From Brevibacterium aurantiacum (GTDB taxonomy: Bacteria; Actinomycetota; Actinomycetes; Actinomycetales; Brevibacteriaceae): DNA of 64,000 bases. The position numbers and the translations under genes were made by a program. The stretch's first letter is position 1, and each line of letters opens with the position of its first letter. The stretch covers positions 248,001-312,000 of the forward strand of contig NZ_VLTK01000002.1 in NCBI RefSeq assembly GCF_007558825.1, read 5' to 3'. Shown piece by piece: positions 55,629-64,000 of this stretch. The notes beneath the pieces were generated by a model, which had not been told where the DNA came from, ran no database searches, and saw nothing but the letters and a program-made list of their open reading frames with translations.

Positions 55629-57082
55629 AACACATGCGCAGCATCGTGACCTTCGCGGCGATCGCCGTACCGGGAATCCTCGTCGCGACGACCTCATTCC
55701 TGACTCCGCTGACTCCGGGCACACTCGACCGCAGTCCCGAGCAGGTCAGAATGCCCACCGCCGACACCCGTGTGATCTGCCCCGGTCCGCTCCTGACTGA
55801 TGACGAAGCAGAGGGCACCGACGCGGAGTTCGTCGACGACTCGAACGTGTCCACACGTGCCGTCTCCGCCTCCGCACCGATCAGTGCCGCAGACGGCTCG
55901 GTCTCCGCGGCCCGTCTCCAGGTTGCGGATCTGGGTGGTTCGGCGAACTTCGACAACCCCAGCTCCGACGGCTTCGTCTCCGGCGACGATCCCATCGACA
56001 AGACCAAACTCATCACCGGGTTCGCCCGGCCCGGGGCACCGGCGCTGACGACCGGCGTCGAAACCGTCGAAGGCACCTCCGGAGACCTCACAGGACTCGC
56101 GACACTGACCTGTGGTTCGGCGGCGAGCAACTTCCGGATCCTGGCTGGCTCCGGTGCAGCAGGATCGAACTCCCAGCTGTTGCTGAGCAATCCCGGCGAC
56201 GTTCCCGTGCAGGCCGAAGTCACGCTCATGACACCGTCGGGAGAGCGCGGGGAGCCGACAGAGGTCAGCATCAAGGCAGGGAAGCAGCGAGCCATCCGAT
56301 TGGGTGGTCTCGCCGCAGGTGCGGAATCGCTGGCCGTCGATGTCAACGTCGACGGGGGAGTCGTGGCCGGGTCCCTCCAGGAGACCGTGCTCGACGGTCT
56401 CACCCCTAAAGGCATCGATCTGGCCACGAGCGGAGCAGAAGCCGACACACAGCAGGTCGTCACCGGACTCGACGGGAAGGACGCACGCCTGCGCGTGGCC
56501 AACCCGGGCGATGACCTGGCAGAGATATCGCTCAAGGCCTATGGACCCGATGGGGAGATCGACATTCCCCGCTCATCGATGACCGTTGTCGCACACGGAG
56601 TCGCCGAGGCCGACCTCGGAGATCTTGACGCCACAAGCGTCGTCCTCGATTCGGGCCAAGCCATTCAGGCCAGCGCATTCATCGGTCAGGACGGGGAGAA
56701 GGGAAGCTCAGACTTCGGAAGCATCAACGCCACCGACGCTCTCGCCGAGTCCCAGGTCATGGCTCTGCCGCGCACAGGCACCGGGAAACTGTACCTCTCA
56801 CCAGGGCAGGGGCAGGTGCAGGTGAGAGGCATGCTCGACGACGGTTCGCTCACGGAGGGTCAGTCGATTGACCTCAATCCGACCGGCACCACCGAATTCA
56901 GCCCGGCCGAGGTCTCCCCGGACGCAGTCCGCGCCATCGTCATCAGCGGTGAGAACGCCTCAGGTTCCCAGTCCGACGGTGTCCACGCCAGCTATGTGGT
57001 CACCACAGACTCAGGGATCTCCGCGGTGCAGCCGGCCCCGGCACCTGCCGGCGTGGCCTACCGCGACATCCGCCTCGGCTAG
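55625..57082 (+). CDS. DUF5719-family secreted protein
   Basis: The protein has 485 residues. It has a signal or anchor (residues 6-27: IVTFAAIAVPGILVATTSF). The rest is repetitive beta-rich sequence with many Asp and Gly (for instance LLLSNPGDVPVQAEVTLM and LRVANPGDDLAEISLKAYGPDG, two Ig-like/jelly-roll-type repeats). DUF5719 proteins are found only beside the GT2 gene, which it overlaps by ATGA. It probably sits on the outer membrane face and works with the glycosyltransferase. Cysteines (VICPGP, TLTCGSA) could form a disulfide. No enzymatic motif is visible. Confidence 0.82.
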   Translation: MKHMRSIVTFAAIAVPGILVATTSFLTPLTPGTLDRSPEQVRMPTADTRVICPGPLLTDDEAEGTDAEFVDDSNVSTRAVSASAPISAADGSVSAARLQVADLGGSANFDNPSSDGFVSGDDPIDKTKLITGFARPGAPALTTGVETVEGTSGDLTGLATLTCGSAASNFRILAGSGAAGSNSQLLLSNPGDVPVQAEVTLMTPSGERGEPTEVSIKAGKQRAIRLGGLAAGAESLAVDVNVDGGVVAGSLQETVLDGLTPKGIDLATSGAEADTQQVVTGLDGKDARLRVANPGDDLAEISLKAYGPDGEIDIPRSSMTVVAHGVAEADLGDLDATSVVLDSGQAIQASAFIGQDGEKGSSDFGSINATDALAESQVMALPRTGTGKLYLSPGQGQVQVRGMLDDGSLTEGQSIDLNPTGTTEFSPAEVSPDAVRAIVISGENASGSQSDGVHASYVVTTDSGISAVQPAPAPAGVAYRDIRLG

Positions 57083-57438
57083 GAATTCCTGAGGATCTCG
57101 ACCTGGTCGGCGACGACTTCGGCGATGAGCGAGTCCCGTTGCCCGCTGCTGTGATATTCGATGACTCGCCGGTAGAGGACGATGTGCGTGTGCCTGTTCG
57201 CGGTGGCCGGAAAGACCCGGCCGAAGGCGGGCTCGGTGGAGCTCGCCGGTGGAACCGCATCAATGGCCAATACCACCTCGGCGAGCAGTGCCGGTTCCTG
57301 CGCCCGGAAGCGGGCGAACTCCTCGGCCGCGACACGGGCAAAACTCTCCGCCCGACGCAGACGGGCGGGGACGTCGGCCAGGAACAGCGGGGACCGCAGT
57401 CCGCGGCCGTGCCGATCACGATGACGCCTGGTACTCAT
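57079..57438 (-). CDS. Metallopeptidase-family (zincin-like) protein without HExxH
   Basis: The protein has 119 residues, starting MSTRRHRDRHGRGLRSPLF. It matches the small family of M. tuberculosis Rv3259, in which RPARIVVYRRPLE is followed by a helix VHDVVVEQVADLL. Here the equivalents are RHTHIVLYRRVIE and LIAEVVADQVEIL. Members in other bacteria have HEIGHHFG at this helix; the histidines are absent here, so a peptidase is unlikely. The stop codons of this gene and DUF5719 overlap in CTAG. It is encoded opposite to the rest of the block, as in other actinobacteria. Confidence 0.75.
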   Translation of the reverse strand: MSTRRHRDRHGRGLRSPLFLADVPARLRRAESFARVAAEEFARFRAQEPALLAEVVLAIDAVPPASSTEPAFGRVFPATANRHTHIVLYRRVIEYHSSGQRDSLIAEVVADQVEILRNS

Positions 57439-57470
57439 GAGTCAATATTCTACCGACCATACGGCCCTGG

Positions 57471-57501
57471 TTGACCAAGACAAGCGGTGCTCGCGTGTAA
57501 A
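57471..57501 (+). promoter_or_regulatory. Candidate promoter for the DUF3499-manB operon (TTGACC-N19-TGTAAA)
   Basis: TTGACC at 57471-57476 and TGTAAA at 57496-57501 are separated by 19 bp. RNA would start about 57508-57512, right at the GTG at 57512, so translation may begin without a leader. Confidence 0.5.
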
Positions 57502-57511
57502 GTGGTTGACT

Positions 57512-57919
57512 GTGTCAGCCGTGAGATTGTGTTCAAAAGTCAGCTGCTCGCGCAGTGCCGCAGCCACCATGACGTACGTGCACGCTGATGCCTGTGTCGT
57601 CATCGGTCCGCTGTCGCGTCGCGCCGAGCCCGGTGCCCATGACCTGTGCGCCGACCATGCCGCGAAACTGACCCCGCCTGTGGGTTGGCAGCTCATCCGC
57701 ATCGAGGGTGAACAATCCCCGCCCGAGCGCACCCATGACGATCTGTTGGCCATCGCCGACGCCGTCCGGGAAGCTGCGGGACGTCCCGGAGAGGGCGTCA
57801 GAGCGGGCGCGGCCGCATCGGCATCGTCGTCTGGGTCACCCTCGCCCTCCGAGGGCCGAAGCGACGGATCGATGCCGGGTCGCAAACACGGTCACCTGCG
57901 CATCATCGGCGATTCATGA
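57512..57919 (+). CDS. DUF3499-family protein (Rv3258c-like)
   Basis: The protein has 135 residues from the GTG at 57512; a GTG at 57521 is also possible, and 25 extra upstream codons are excluded because they precede the promoter. The sequence RLCSKVSCSRSAAATMTYVHADACVVIGPLSR matches Rv3258c-type proteins, with LCADHAAKLTPPVGWQLIR after it. Four Cys plus His (CSKVSC, DLCADH) suggest a zinc-ribbon fold. The C-terminal half is Gly/Ser/Ala-rich and variable. It is coupled to manB by ATGA. The function is unknown; the block is conserved among actinobacteria. Confidence 0.82.
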   Translation: MSAVRLCSKVSCSRSAAATMTYVHADACVVIGPLSRRAEPGAHDLCADHAAKLTPPVGWQLIRIEGEQSPPERTHDDLLAIADAVREAAGRPGEGVRAGAAASASSSGSPSPSEGRSDGSMPGRKHGHLRIIGDS

Positions 57920-59400
57920 CCGAGTCCACGTCCGGCGCCGAACCCGGTCCCGAACTCGTCGCCGCCCGCACCGCCGCACTCGAACCCGCAGTCGGTGCCT
58001 ATGATATCCGTGGCCGCATTCCCGACCAGCTCGATGCCGATGTGCTCTACGCCCTCGGCTGGGCCACCGCCACAGCTATGTCGGAACTCCATTCGAGCGC
58101 CGAGGTGGTCGTGGGACACGATATGCGACCCAGTTCACCCGGTTTCGCCCAGGCCTTCGCCGCCGGCATCGAGGCGGCCGGATATCGAGTGGTGCTGTTG
58201 GGGCTGTGCTCGACCGACCAGCTGTACTTCGCCTCCGGGATCTTCGAACTGCCGGGTGCGATGATCACCGCAAGTCACAACCCGGCCGACTACAACGGGA
58301 TCAAGATCTGCGGGCCACGTGCCGCAGGAGTCAGCCTCGCCTCTGGGCTGGGACGGATCAAGGAATTGGCACCGCAGGCGCCGGCACATGTCGCCACCGG
58401 CACCTTCCACAGCTCCGCACCTGAGGTCGATGTCGACGGCGTTGCCGCCGCGGACATGCGCAGACGCTACGTCGAACGCATCCGGACGCTGACCCACGTC
58501 GACGAGGTCACAGGCCTGAAGGTCGTCGTCGACTGCGGCAACGGCATGGCGGGCAAACTCCTCGGAGAGGTCTTCGGCACCGAGTCCGGGTACTCGAGGG
58601 TGCCATTCGACGTCATCGGGCTGTTCACCGAACTCGACGGCACGTTCCCCAACCATGAGGCGAACCCGCTGAAGCCGGAGAACCTCCTCGACGTCTCCCG
58701 TGCAGTGCTCGACCAGGGGGCGGACTTGGGACTTGCCTTCGACGGGGATGCCGATCGCTGCTTCTTCATCGACGAAACCGGAGCGACCATGTCGCCCTCG
58801 GCCGTGGGCGCGCTCGTCGCCGAACGCGAGATCGTTCGCTCCAGGGCCGCAGGCGTCGCTGAACCGGTCGTCATCCACAATCTCATCACCTCCCGCAGCG
58901 TTCCGGCTACGATCGCAGCCGCCGGCGGGCGGGCCGTGCGCTCGAAGGTCGGGCATTCGGGCATCAAAACACTCATGCGCACCGAACATGCCGTCTTTGC
59001 CTGCGAACACTCCGCTCACTTCTACTTCGATGAGTTCTACGGCGCGGACTCCGGCATGCTCGCTGCCTGCCACCTGATCGCCGCCTTGGCGAAGACCGGA
59101 GCACCGGCGTCACGACTCCTCGCCGACTACGACCTCTACGTCCAGTCGGGAGAGATCAACTTCACCGTGGCCGATCCCGACTCGGTCCTGAGCTCCTTCT
59201 CGTCCGAGTCCGGTCAGTTCCCGACGAACACGGTCGACGATCTCGACGGCATCGGGCTGCAGGGAGACGACTGGTGGATCAACCTGCGCAAGTCGAACAC
59301 GGAGCCCCTGGTGCGACTCAATGTCGAAGCCAGCGACCTGCAGAGCTTGCGCGAACTGACCGCACAGGCCAGTGAGTTCGTCGAGGCTCGCAGGCAATAG
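57916..59400 (+). CDS. manB: Phosphomannomutase/phosphoglucomutase
   Basis: The protein has 494 residues. The four mutase domains are recognisable: [11 protein letters not shown] at the start, the phosphoserine S120 in [16 protein letters not shown], the metal loop DGDADR at 276-281, [10 protein letters not shown] and [17 protein letters not shown], and [12 protein letters not shown] for phosphate binding at the end. It interconverts mannose-6- and mannose-1-phosphate, the precursor of GDP-mannose, following ManA. The gene overlaps DUF3499 by ATGA and precedes ahcY. The GT2/DUF5719 pair encoded just upstream may use the mannose it makes. Confidence 0.95.
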   Translation: MTESTSGAEPGPELVAARTAALEPAVGAYDIRGRIPDQLDADVLYALGWATATAMSELHSSAEVVVGHDMRPSSPGFAQAFAAGIEAAGYRVVLLGLCSTDQLYFASGIFELPGAMITASHNPADYNGIKICGPRAAGVSLASGLGRIKELAPQAPAHVATGTFHSSAPEVDVDGVAAADMRRRYVERIRTLTHVDEVTGLKVVVDCGNGMAGKLLGEVFGTESGYSRVPFDVIGLFTELDGTFPNHEANPLKPENLLDVSRAVLDQGADLGLAFDGDADRCFFIDETGATMSPSAVGALVAEREIVRSRAAGVAEPVVIHNLITSRSVPATIAAAGGRAVRSKVGHSGIKTLMRTEHAVFACEHSAHFYFDEFYGADSGMLAACHLIAALAKTGAPASRLLADYDLYVQSGEINFTVADPDSVLSSFSSESGQFPTNTVDDLDGIGLQGDDWWINLRKSNTEPLVRLNVEASDLQSLRELTAQASEFVEARRQ

Positions 59401-59411
59401 ACTCGAGAAAG

Positions 59412-60905
59412 ATGACAACAGTTTCCGTTCCCGATGGAGGTACCGTGCTCGATTCCACCGACTTCAAGGTTGCCGATCTGAGTCTGGCCGAGGCCGGCCG
59501 GCATCAGATCCGACTCGCCGAACGCGAGATGCCAGGACTCATGGCACTGCGCGAAGAGTTCGGCCAGAGCAAGCCGCTGACGGGAGCGCGCATCGCCGGC
59601 AGCCTGCACATGACGGTGCAGACTGCGGTCCTCATCGAAACCCTTGTCGCACTCGGGGCGCAGGTGCGGTGGGCCAGCTGCAATATATTCTCCACTCAGG
59701 ACGAGGCAGCCGCCGCTGTCGTCGTCGGCACCGGCAGCGTCGACGCCCCAGCCGGTGTGCCGGTCTTCGCCTGGAAGGGTGAGACCCTCGAAGAGTACTG
59801 GTGGGCTGCGGACAAGATCTTCGACTTCGACGAGGGCGCGAACCTCATCCTCGATGACGGCGGTGACGCCACCATGTACGTCCTCAAAGGTGCCCAGGCC
59901 GAAGTCGACGGGGGAGTGCCCACCGCGGGCGAGGACGACCCGGAGGAGTTCAAGGTCCTACTGGCACAGGTGCGGAAGTCGCTCGAGGCCTCACCCGGTC
60001 GTTTCGGTCGTATGGCTGCCGGCATCAAGGGCGTCAGCGAGGAGACCACGACGGGAGTCAATCGCCTCTACCGACTGGCAGAGGAAGGGAACCTTCCATT
60101 CCCTGCCATCAACGTCAACGATTCGGTGACGAAGTCGAAGTTCGACAACCGCTACGGGATCCGCCATTCCCTGCCCGATGGCCTCAACCGCGCCACCGAT
60201 GTCCTCATCGGCGGCAAGATCGCCGTCGTCGTCGGATATGGTGACGTCGGCAAGGGAGCCGCCGAGGCGCTGCGTGGTCAGGGTGCCAGGGTCATCGTCA
60301 CGGAGATCGATCCGATCTGCGCCCTGCAGGCGACGATGGACGGCTACCAGGTCGACCATCTCGCCACTGTGGCACCGAGCGCTGACATCATCATCACGAC
60401 CACCGGCAACACTCGTGTGGTCGGTGTCGAGGTGCTCCAGAGCCTCAAGCCCGGAGCGATCGTCGGCAACGTCGGACACTTCGACGATGAGATCGATCTG
60501 GCCGGATTGGCCAAGATCTCCGGAGTCTCCAAGGTCGAGATCAAGCCGCAGGTCCACGAATGGCGCGTTCCCGTGCCCACCGACTCGGGTCTGGACCGTG
60601 CGCAGACGGATTTCCTCGTCCTCTCCGAAGGACGCCTGCTCAACCTGGGCAACGCGACAGGTCACCCCTCGTTCGTGATGAGCGCCTCGTTCACCAATCA
60701 GGTTCTCGCCCAGATCGAACTCTGGGTCAGCCCCGAACGCTACGACAACGATGTGCACAGGCTGGCGAAGGAACTCGACGAGAAGGTTGCTCGCCTCCAC
60801 CTGCCTGCTCTCGGAGCGAATCTGTCCGAACTGTCGAAGGAGCAGGCCGAATACATCGGAGTCGACGTCGCCGGACCCTACAAGCCCGAGCACTACCGGT
60901 ACTGA
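59412..60905 (+). CDS. ahcY: Adenosylhomocysteinase
   Basis: The protein has 497 residues from the ATG at 59412. A GTG at 59445 has GGAGG four bases upstream and would give 486 residues, and may be the real start. NAD-binding motif [18 protein letters not shown], the Cys and Asp-containing [15 protein letters not shown], and the long bacterial insert [19 protein letters not shown] are present, ending KPEHYRY. It hydrolyses S-adenosylhomocysteine and so sustains methylation. In M. tuberculosis sahH also lies near whiB2, manB and the mtrAB genes. A hairpin terminator follows. Confidence 0.97.
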   Translation: MTTVSVPDGGTVLDSTDFKVADLSLAEAGRHQIRLAEREMPGLMALREEFGQSKPLTGARIAGSLHMTVQTAVLIETLVALGAQVRWASCNIFSTQDEAAAAVVVGTGSVDAPAGVPVFAWKGETLEEYWWAADKIFDFDEGANLILDDGGDATMYVLKGAQAEVDGGVPTAGEDDPEEFKVLLAQVRKSLEASPGRFGRMAAGIKGVSEETTTGVNRLYRLAEEGNLPFPAINVNDSVTKSKFDNRYGIRHSLPDGLNRATDVLIGGKIAVVVGYGDVGKGAAEALRGQGARVIVTEIDPICALQATMDGYQVDHLATVAPSADIIITTTGNTRVVGVEVLQSLKPGAIVGNVGHFDDEIDLAGLAKISGVSKVEIKPQVHEWRVPVPTDSGLDRAQTDFLVLSEGRLLNLGNATGHPSFVMSASFTNQVLAQIELWVSPERYDNDVHRLAKELDEKVARLHLPALGANLSELSKEQAEYIGVDVAGPYKPEHYRY

Positions 60906-60945
60906 GCCACTGATGAGGTGCCAGTCGAAGTGGTGCTGAGTCGAA

Positions 60946-60984
60946 CCTGAGCCTGTGGAACCCTAGCGGTTCTGCAGGCTCAGG
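60946..60984. terminator. Hairpin terminator at the end of ahcY, overlapping the RDD gene
   Basis: CCTGAGCCTG (60946-60955) pairs with CAGGCTCAGG (60975-60984), and TGGAACC with GGTTCTG inside, around a CTAGC loop. The stop codon of the opposing RDD gene (60963-60965) lies in the loop, so its last codons form one arm. Confidence 0.85.
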
Positions 60985-61787
60985 CCGTGTGGGAGGGTGT
61001 TGACTCCTGCGCGGAAGGCTTTGGACTGTTCGCTGCGGCGCTGCTGTTTCGCGAATTCTGCGGACCGTTGCCGGTGGATGACCGCCGACAGGAACTGTTC
61101 GGGCATCGTCCCCTCCGGCGGTGCCGGTGCGACATAGGGATTGAGTTCGGTGGCAAGCTCCTTCGCCCGCTCCCACCGCGATTCGCGGCCCAGGTTCTCC
61201 GCCGTCGACAGGAACTGCACCACCCGTCGGTGCAGTCCGGCAGGCAGTGTGGCGATGTCGGTCTCCGCCAGCCAATTCTGCAGGTGCGGTGAGACATGCG
61301 TGCGGACCGGTTGGGGTGGGGCGGTGCGTTCACTGACGGCCATCGTCCCCGCCATATAGTCGCCGAGGCGCTTGGACTGCGGCGAGACCAGCCCGGAGAG
61401 GGCAGCCAGGCCGCCACCGCTCGAGAGGATCTCGAAGGGCCAGAGAATGGCGCGGATGAAGGAATGCCTGGCTCGCACGGCTCCACCGTCATCGCGGACG
61501 ACGCGCAGGCCGAGGGCGAGCTTGCCGATCGAGCGGCCGTGGGTGAGGACTTCGATGATCATCGGAAGGAGCACGAACACGGAGATGCTCATGATGGTCA
61601 TGACCGATGTCAGCAGGAGTTCATTGACGTCGAGGACCTGAAGCAGGAACCAGAACATGGCGATGATGAGACCGATGTTGACGATCGAGTAGACGATGTA
61701 GTCGATGAGGCAGCTCAATGCGCGCGCCGCCAGGGCCGCGGGCTGGATGCTCAGCTCGACGGCTTCACCCGTCACCAAAGTACTCAC
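60963..61787 (-). CDS. RDD-family membrane protein
   Basis: The protein has 274 residues with three helices. The RDD domain spans about 15-150 (ALAARALSCLIDYIVYSIVN, in which RALSCLIDY has the Arg-Asp pair) and includes THGRSIGKLALGLRVVRDDGG. A cytoplasmic C-terminal region (155-274) is rich in Arg and Glu and ends LSLQNR within a terminator hairpin. RDD proteins are linked to ion exchange and osmotic stress in some bacteria. In actinobacteria this gene stands in a conserved module with SpoIIM-like, DUF58 and MoxR genes. It is divergent from the SpoIIM-like gene. Confidence 0.85.
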   Translation of the reverse strand: MSTLVTGEAVELSIQPAALAARALSCLIDYIVYSIVNIGLIIAMFWFLLQVLDVNELLLTSVMTIMSISVFVLLPMIIEVLTHGRSIGKLALGLRVVRDDGGAVRARHSFIRAILWPFEILSSGGGLAALSGLVSPQSKRLGDYMAGTMAVSERTAPPQPVRTHVSPHLQNWLAETDIATLPAGLHRRVVQFLSTAENLGRESRWERAKELATELNPYVAPAPPEGTMPEQFLSAVIHRQRSAEFAKQQRRSEQSKAFRAGVNTLPHGLSLQNR

Positions 61788-61880
61788 GAATCCATCCTGT
61801 CATAATTCGCATCGCCACTTCATGGTGGATCGCCTGGGACACCGATTCTGGTCGGGAGGACTCTCCGATAGGGTTGAACC

Positions 61881-62879
61881 ATGGACCCGAACCTGCTGGC
61901 CGAACTGCACGGCGACGAGTGGCGAGAACTGTCCATGCTGGCGAAGAAGAATACGCTGAGTCCGGCCCAGACCCGCAGATTCCTCGACCTCTATCGAGAC
62001 GCCTCGAAGGATCTGTCGCGGATCATGACGGTGGCCCCTGACTCTTTGGAGGCTGCGCGGCTGTCGGCGATAGTCCACCGCTCACGCAACCATCTCTCGG
62101 CAGTTCCCGCCGGCGGGCTGAGCGGTCTCTCTCGCTTCTTCATCATCAGTCTGCCGCTTTCGATCTACCGGCTGAGGTGGGACTTCCTCATCGTCGCCGT
62201 GTGCTTCCTGGCGGTGGCGAGCTTGGCCGGGATCTGGGCTGGCATGCACCCGGAGGTCCTCGAGACCTTCGGCGACCACGCCTTCCGCAAACAGTTCGCC
62301 GAACATGATTTCGTCGATTACTACAAAGAGAACCCGAACGGCTTCTTCGCCGTAGGGGTGTGGACGAACAACGCGTGGATCGCCGTGCAGTTCGTGCTCT
62401 TGGGCATCACCGGAGTCTTCGTCGTCTCTGGGCTGTTCTCCAACGCAGTCAACGTCGGCTTCTCCGGTGCGATGATGTTCGAGTTCGACCGCGGTTCCGA
62501 CTTCTTCCTGTACATCCTCCCGCACGGAATCCCCGAGATCAGCTGCATCATCCTTGCCGCTGCGGCAGGACTGAGACTGTTCTTCGCCTGGGTAGTGCCG
62601 GGGCCTCAGCTGCGGCGGAATAAGCTCGCCTCGGAGGCCAGGTCGCTGCTGACCGTCGCCGGTGGTCTGGTCATCATGCTGTTCATCTCGGGACTCATCG
62701 AAGGGTTCATCACCCCGAACCCGATTCCACCGGCGCTGAAGATCGCCATAGGCGTGGCCTACACCGCGCTGGTCATCGCCTACGCCTGGTACTTCGGCAA
62801 GCGTGCCGCCACGGCCGGGCTCAGTGCCGACCTCGACGAGCATCAGGCGGGCTACTCAATCCGCGCCACCGACCGGTAG
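61881..62879 (+). CDS. Stage II sporulation protein M (SpoIIM)-like membrane protein
   Basis: The protein has 332 residues. A soluble N-terminus (1-85: FLDLYRDASKDLSRIMTVAPD) is followed by four or five helices with NAWIAVQFVLLGITGVFVVSGL and FILPHGIPEISCIILAAAAGLRLFFAWV, where LPHGIPE is the conserved SpoIIM motif. In spore formers SpoIIM helps remodel peptidoglycan around the forespore. The actinobacterial homologues do not sporulate, and the gene sits in the RDD-SpoIIM-DUF58-MoxR module of unknown role, perhaps membrane quality control. The gene is divergent from RDD, 93 bp apart. Confidence 0.88.
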   Translation: MDPNLLAELHGDEWRELSMLAKKNTLSPAQTRRFLDLYRDASKDLSRIMTVAPDSLEAARLSAIVHRSRNHLSAVPAGGLSGLSRFFIISLPLSIYRLRWDFLIVAVCFLAVASLAGIWAGMHPEVLETFGDHAFRKQFAEHDFVDYYKENPNGFFAVGVWTNNAWIAVQFVLLGITGVFVVSGLFSNAVNVGFSGAMMFEFDRGSDFFLYILPHGIPEISCIILAAAAGLRLFFAWVVPGPQLRRNKLASEARSLLTVAGGLVIMLFISGLIEGFITPNPIPPALKIAIGVAYTALVIAYAWYFGKRAATAGLSADLDEHQAGYSIRATDR

Positions 62880-62904
62880 CGATCCTCATCACCGGCTGGT
62901 CGGG

Positions 62905-62924
62905 GCTTCACCGGTCTGTGAAGC
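62905..62924. terminator. Hairpin between convergent SpoIIM-like and DUF58 genes
   Basis: GCTTCAC (62905-62911) pairs with GTGAAGC (62918-62924), a perfect seven-base stem with a 6-nt loop. It lies in the 47-bp gap between the two stops. Confidence 0.6.
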
Positions 62925-62926
62925 GC

Positions 62927-64000
62927 CTACAGCTTCCCGGTGGCCTTGAGATTGATGTAGAGGTCAGCCAGCGCACCGGGCAGGTCATCGGGACCGGCTT
63001 CGACGGACTGGACACCGGCTCCGCGCAGACGAGCCTGCAGTGACTTCGACGTCAGCAGCGCCGATTCCGCAGCGGCGGCTGTGAATATCTCATCGATACT
63101 CTCACGCTTGGCCGCCAGCTCACCCAAGGCTGGATCCTCCACCGAGGCCAGCACGATCCGGTGACGGGCCAACAACGTCGGCAGAACGGGCAGGATCTCA
63201 TCGGCGACGCTGCCCTCATCCAAAGCGGTGACGAGGACGACGAGGGCATGCTGGCGTGAGGTGGCCAGAACCGTCGTCGAGATCTGCTCCCAGTCGGCAT
63301 CGTAGAGTTCCGGATGGACCGTGGTCAGCGCCACCGACAGGTCATGGACCGGGTCCTTCGACCGATGGCTCGAAGCGATTGCGCGGATGCGTGCATCGGC
63401 GACGACGACATCGACGCGGTCACCTGCTCCCGAGGCCAGAGCTGTCAGCAGCAGAGCAGACTCCAGGGCGGCATCGAAGATCGTGCCATCTCCGCACCGT
63501 CGCGCAGCCAGCCGAGAGGAATCGACGACGATGACGACCCTGCGGTCACGCTCGGGTCGCCAGGTCTTGACGACCAGGTCCTGGGAGCGGGCACTGGCGC
63601 GCCAATCGATTGAGCGCACATCATCACCGTCGACGTAGTCGCGCAGCGAATCGAACTCCGTGCCCATGCCGCGGATCATCACGGCAGAACGCCCGTCGAG
63701 TTCACGCAGCTTCTGCGTCTTCGAGGGCAGTTCACGGCGAGAGATGAACGGAGGCAGGACCCGCACGATCGCCGGCACATCGAAGCTCTTCTGCCGGGCG
63801 ATGAAACCGAGGACGCTGCGAGAGCGGATGGTGACCTTGTCTGCGTGCAGTGCGCCGCGACGCACGGGCAGAAGCTGTGTCACCACCTGTGAGTTCTCGC
63901 CTGGAGGTAAGTCGAATGCTGAGCGGGTGCTCGTCGCCCCGGCACTCGGTGACCACGCATCACGGACCGCGATGCGCAGGCGTCTGGGGGAGTCGTTGAC
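62927..64000 (-). CDS. DUF58-family protein, N-terminus cut by window edge
   Basis: The frame is open from the right edge (VNDSPRRLRIAVRDAW) to the stop at 62927, at least 357 residues. An internal GTG at 63886 is too late to be the start, because conserved sequence continues upstream. DUF58 motifs are present: MGTEFDSLRDYVDGDDVRSIDWRASARSQDLVVK with the D-x-R-x-I-D-W core, then a von Willebrand A-like fold starting VVIVVDSSRLAARR and a MIDAS-like region. In actinobacteria it is encoded with a MoxR AAA ATPase, probably next to it outside this window. It is likely to act with MoxR as a chaperone of membrane or envelope complexes. Confidence 0.88.
   Translation of the reverse strand, partial: VNDSPRRLRIAVRDAWSPSAGATSTRSAFDLPPGENSQVVTQLLPVRRGALHADKVTIRSRSVLGFIARQKSFDVPAIVRVLPPFISRRELPSKTQKLRELDGRSAVMIRGMGTEFDSLRDYVDGDDVRSIDWRASARSQDLVVKTWRPERDRRVVIVVDSSRLAARRCGDGTIFDAALESALLLTALASGAGDRVDVVVADARIRAIASSHRSKDPVHDLSVALTTVHPELYDADWEQISTTVLATSRQHALVVLVTALDEGSVADEILPVLPTLLARHRIVLASVEDPALGELAAKRESIDEIFTAAAAESALLTSKSLQARLRGAGVQSVEAGPDDLPGALADLYINLKATGKL

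Overview
The window is GC-rich, gene-dense DNA from a high-GC Gram-positive bacterium. It fits an actinobacterium of the order Micrococcales, most likely Brevibacterium or a close relative. The evidence is a WhiB protein, an acyl-CoA carboxylase epsilon subunit beside accD, DUF5998, DUF5719 and DUF3499 proteins, a TIGR03089-like protein, an F420 ligase, an LCP protein, frequent GTG starts, many 4-nt stop/start overlaps and an actinobacterial LexA box. The genus is an inference. I see no rRNA, tRNA, CRISPR array, insertion sequence or phage gene.

Left part (1 to about 23.5 kb) is accessory and metabolic. It holds a truncated YhgE/Pip-like membrane gene divergent from a TetR gene, a FrnE-type thiol oxidoreductase, and a radical SAM protein with a LexA box at its start. 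Next come a phosphotriesterase-family lactonase candidate and a catabolic cluster: flavin reductase, MHS transporter, NtaA/DmoA-type FMN monooxygenase and a second MFS transporter. A DUF559-like protein follows, then an MFS gene preceded by an 8-bp tandem repeat. The next group is an NCS1 permease, a hydantoin-racemase-like protein and a GntR regulator. The rest are a DUF885 peptidase, another MFS gene, a nitrilase-family amidase, a frameshifted VOC gene and a TetR/EmrB efflux pair.

Middle part (23.5 to 43 kb) is housekeeping and partly syntenic with the accD5-accE5-birA-purK-purE-fadE25 region of Mycobacterium: accE, accD, birA, a class III adenylate cyclase, a topoisomerase IV/gyrase A subunit, a TetR gene, a GNAT/acyl-CoA synthetase fusion, DUF5998, a phosphodiesterase/phosphatase, a methyltransferase, purK, purE, an acyl-CoA dehydrogenase and an LCP ligase.

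Right part (43 to 64 kb) is cell envelope and cofactor biology: a two-enzyme peptidoglycan hydrolase, manA, 3-oxoacid CoA-transferase, a TIGR03089-like protein, an F420 ligase, and then the conserved block whiB, giant GT2 membrane glycosyltransferase, DUF5719, degenerate zincin, DUF3499, manB, ahcY. It ends with the RDD, SpoIIM-like and DUF58 membrane module. manA and manB supply mannose phosphates, which suggests the GT2/DUF5719 pair makes or exports a mannose-containing envelope polymer.

The most unusual signal is not a gene. The decamer CGCCGAGGTG (or its complement) occurs at least 26 times, 13 per strand, in several reading frames.
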